From Acidobacteriota bacterium (lineage in GTDB: Bacteria; Acidobacteriota; Terriglobia; Bryobacterales; JACQDG01), in contig JACQDG010000108.1 of NCBI GenBank assembly GCA_016201185.1, positions 1 through 8,700 of the forward strand: DNA of 8,700 nucleotides, in the 5' to 3' direction. A model generated the notes under the pieces. It was not told the origin of the DNA, did no database searches, and saw only the letters and a program-made list of their open reading frames with translations. Each line of letters starts with the position of its first letter. The stretch's first letter is position 1. Made by a program: the position numbers and the translations under genes. Positions 6,594 through 8,700 of the stretch are shown here, in pieces.

Positions 6594-7868
6594 TTACACG
6601 CCCCGCGCGGCTTCCTCTATCGCCGCCGAGAAGGTGTCGACCTCCTCGAGCGTCGTGTAGACGTTCGGGGTGACGCGGATGCAGGAGTATTCTCCGGGCA
6701 CGTGCCGTGCGCGGACGTGGATGCGGTGCTTCTGCATAAGGAAATCGACCAGCTTGTCTGCATCGACGCTCGCAATGCTCATGCCGCCCAGTGCGCAGCC
6801 CTGCTCCGGATCGTAACTGGTGAGAATCTTGACGCCGGGCAGTTTTTCCACCCGCCGCGACCAGCGTTCCCGCAAGTAGCGCAGCCGCGCCGCCTTTCTT
6901 TCCGCCCCCAGGCTTTCGTGAAAATTCAGCGCCTCGGTGATGGCGTTCTTGTTGGCCACCGGCGCCGTTCCGATGTGCTCGAACTTCCGGATATCGTTCG
7001 TCATGTCCTGGGTGGAACCCATCAAGGCCCACACTCGCGGGATGTTCTCTCGTCTCACGTATAAGAAACCCGTGCCTATGGGCGCCGTCAGCCACTTGTG
7101 CAGGCTGGTCCCGTAGTAGTCGCAGGCGAGATCGTCCCGGGTGAAGGGGAACTGGGCGAAGGTGTGGCCGCCGTCAACGATGGTCTGGATGCCGCGTTCC
7201 CGGGCCATCCGGCAGATTCTCTTCACCGGAAAGATCTGGCCCGTGGTGTAAGTCATGTGGCAGAACAGGATGACCTTCGTGCGCGGCGTGATGGCTCGCT
7301 CGAAGCGCTCGTAAAGATCGTCCAGGCTGGGCGGCGGCACGGGAAAAGCGATGGTCTTGAGCACGATTCCGTCCCGGCGGGCTCGCTGGCCCCAGTTCAT
7401 CAGCATGCTGGGATAGTCCTGGGTGGTGGTCAGCACCTCGTCGCCGGCCTTCAAATCGAGTCCGTACTGGACGATGGCGAGCGACTCGCTGGTGTTGCGG
7501 GTGACGGCCATCTCCTCCGGATCGCAGCCGAAGGCGGCGGCCAGGCGGCTCCGGACTCGCTCAATCTGCGGGATGAGATACTCATCCACGTAGTAAGCCG
7601 GCTGCATGTTGGTGACGTCCAGGTAATGGCGCATGGCGTCCTGCACCACCTGCGGCGAGGGGCTGACGCTGCCGTTGTTCAGGTTGATGATGTTGCGGTC
7701 GATGGTGAAGGCGTGCCGGACCCGGAACCAGAAGTCCTCGTCCCGCGCTATCTCGTCTGGCGAGCGCCCGTCGACACTCTTCGCCGCCGCCCGCACACGC
7801 TCGATGGCATCGCTTTGAAGCGCCGCCAGCGCCCCTCCCACCGCCCGAAAAAAAGATCGTCTCTCCAT
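6594..7868 (-). CDS. Class V aminotransferase with twin-arginine N-terminus
   Basis: A 424-residue PLP-dependent fold-type I enzyme of the class V (isopenicillin N epimerase/NifS-like) family. PLP-site residues are visible: NTSES at 125-129 for the phosphate, D232 in VDGGH for the pyridine nitrogen, H257-K258 in TSLHKWLTAPIG with K258 the Schiff-base lysine, and R398 in IRVTPNVYTT for the substrate carboxylate. Where SufS-type desulfurases have the catalytic HC pair, this protein has VP at 390-391, so it is not expected to be a cysteine desulfurase. The N-terminus MERRSFFRAVGGALAAL resembles a twin-arginine export signal, though the hydrophobic core is short. AGGAGG five bases before the ATG secures this start. 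It follows the DapA-like gene by 13 bases, likely one operon. The substrate cannot be told; epimerase, lyase or aminotransferase activity are all possible. Confidence 0.88.
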   Translation of the reverse strand: MERRSFFRAVGGALAALQSDAIERVRAAAKSVDGRSPDEIARDEDFWFRVRHAFTIDRNIINLNNGSVSPSPQVVQDAMRHYLDVTNMQPAYYVDEYLIPQIERVRSRLAAAFGCDPEEMAVTRNTSESLAIVQYGLDLKAGDEVLTTTQDYPSMLMNWGQRARRDGIVLKTIAFPVPPPSLDDLYERFERAITPRTKVILFCHMTYTTGQIFPVKRICRMARERGIQTIVDGGHTFAQFPFTRDDLACDYYGTSLHKWLTAPIGTGFLYVRRENIPRVWALMGSTQDMTNDIRKFEHIGTAPVANKNAITEALNFHESLGAERKAARLRYLRERWSRRVEKLPGVKILTSYDPEQGCALGGMSIASVDADKLVDFLMQKHRIHVRARHVPGEYSCIRVTPNVYTTLEEVDTFSAAIEEAARGV

Positions 7869-7873
7869 GCTTT

Positions 7874-7879
7874 CCTCCT
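7874..7879 (-). promoter_or_regulatory. Shine-Dalgarno site of the class V aminotransferase
   Basis: CCTCCT on the plus strand reads AGGAGG on the minus strand, five bases before the ATG ending at 7868. This consensus site lies in the 13-base gap after the upstream stop codon and decides the start, so the twin-arginine segment is translated. Confidence 0.85.
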
Positions 7880-7881
7880 GA

Positions 7882-8700
7882 CTAGACCACCGGCGCGCCG
7901 ATCTTCTTCAGCACCTCGCGCAATTCCGCCCGCTCTTCTCGCGTCAGCTCCCGCGACGGAGGACGGCACGGCCCGCCCGGCCGCCCGCACAACTCCAGCG
8001 CTGCTCTCACAATCGGCGATTCCCCGCTGGTCTTCCCAGCCATCTTGCCCCGCTGCTCGATCCACGCCCAGTTCTGGGTCTTCATGATGTCCAGCGCTTT
8101 CTTGAACTCTCCCGCCTTGGTATGGGCATATATCCCCAGCTCGTGCTCGGGCCAGATGGTGCAAAGATGCGTGATGAATCCCGAGAGCGGCCAAAGAAAC
8201 ATGTTGTCGATAACCGCGACGCGATCGGCGTAACGCGCGACGCCCTTCATGAAACCCAGCCCGCCCTCCGCCGTGGACCACTTGAGGGAGACGACGCGGT
8301 CCAACTCCATCAACTGGTCCAGAACTGCGGTGGGAAGCTGGTAACCCTTCCAGTAAGTGTTGTAGATCATGATGCCGGACTTCTTCACCGCGCCGTTCAC
8401 CTTGCGGAACCACCGCAGCACGTCTTCGTCGGAGGGATCGTAATAGTAAGGCGCGCTGACCTGGAAGGCGAAGGCCCCTACGTCGTCGGCCAGCCGCGCC
8501 AGTTCCAGCGTCACCCGCTCGTCGGTGTCCTGCGCCCCGATGACCACGGGCGCGCGGCTCCCCACCACCTGCATGGCCTTGGTGACCACCGCTTTTCGCT
8601 CTGCTTCCGAGAGCATGGGAAAGTCGCCGCCCGCCCCACCGATGAGCAGGCACCCGTTGCCGGTGCGGATTCCGTGCTCGAGCAGGTACTGCACGTTGGC
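7882..8700 (-). CDS. DapA/NanA-superfamily aldolase (5' end outside window)
   Basis: The C-terminal 272 residues of a TIM-barrel class I aldolase of the dihydrodipicolinate synthase/N-acetylneuraminate lyase superfamily. The frame is open past the right edge; the GTG at 8692-8694 is probably an internal valine, and some 20-40 residues are missing. Counting from that GTG codon, the superfamily tyrosine is Y111 in IMIYNTYWKG and the Schiff-base lysine is K138 in VVSLKWST. The loop LIGGAGGDFPML at 17-28 aligns with the DapA loop containing GTTGE, but the two threonines are replaced by A21 and G22, and the DapA arginine after YNVPS is replaced by K116. It is therefore unlikely to make dihydrodipicolinate for lysine synthesis. 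It is the first visible gene of an operon with the class V aminotransferase, so the pair may act on related keto- or amino-acid substrates. The exact reaction is unknown. Confidence 0.85.
   Translation of the reverse strand, partial: ANVQYLLEHGIRTGNGCLLIGGAGGDFPMLSEAERKAVVTKAMQVVGSRAPVVIGAQDTDERVTLELARLADDVGAFAFQVSAPYYYDPSDEDVLRWFRKVNGAVKKSGIMIYNTYWKGYQLPTAVLDQLMELDRVVSLKWSTAEGGLGFMKGVARYADRVAVIDNMFLWPLSGFITHLCTIWPEHELGIYAHTKAGEFKKALDIMKTQNWAWIEQRGKMAGKTSGESPIVRAALELCGRPGGPCRPPSRELTREERAELREVLKKIGAPVV

Noticed and set aside
7098..8087. 329-codon plus-strand frame across the aminotransferase and aldolase genes
   Set aside because: It spans parts of two well-supported minus-strand genes and their junction, with low-complexity composition and no domain features, so it is a shadow frame.

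Overview
The window is a gene-dense, G+C-rich bacterial chromosome segment with eight complete genes and one partial gene at each edge. Good Shine-Dalgarno sites, ATG starts and short gaps all look bacterial. The most likely source is Acidobacteriota. That rests on the separate atpI-atpB-atpE cluster, the long signal-bearing c subunit, and the twin-arginine class V aminotransferase next to a DapA-like aldolase. It is inference from gene style and not proven by any marker gene.

Layout. (1) Positions 2-1442, plus strand: the membrane part of an F-type ATP synthase. A 3' fragment of an AtpI-like assembly protein overlaps atpB (subunit a), which is followed by atpE (subunit c) and a strong hairpin terminator at about 1449-1488. 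atpF and the F1 genes are absent from the window, so the operon appears split. (2) Positions 1573-5920, plus strand: a compact nitrogen-sensing set of amt (ammonium channel), a PII protein (GlnK/GlnB) and glnD (PII uridylyltransferase/uridylyl-removing enzyme). Amt admits ammonium, PII docks on and closes Amt depending on its modification state and ligands, and GlnD reads glutamine through its ACT domains to modify PII Tyr51. The three proteins form a nearly complete feedback circuit. (3) Positions 5980-6562, plus strand: an overlapping DUF433 / PIN-like (DUF5615) pair resembling a toxin-antitoxin module. Its first gene has visibly lower G+C than glnD, and a small dyad lies just before its start. 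(4) Positions 8700-6594, minus strand: an aldolase of the DapA/N-acetylneuraminate lyase superfamily, running off the right edge, and 13 bases later a PLP-dependent class V aminotransferase with a twin-arginine N-terminus. They are probably one operon of unknown pathway, convergent with the toxin-antitoxin pair.

Most of the window is ordinary housekeeping and nitrogen regulation, and I see no clear undescribed system. The points most worth a second look are: the c subunit, whose residues line up with the sodium-binding site of Na+-type rotor rings; the split ATP synthase operon; the DapA-like enzyme, which keeps the Schiff-base lysine and tyrosine but lacks other DapA-defining residues; and the low-G+C toxin-antitoxin-like insertion beside glnD.
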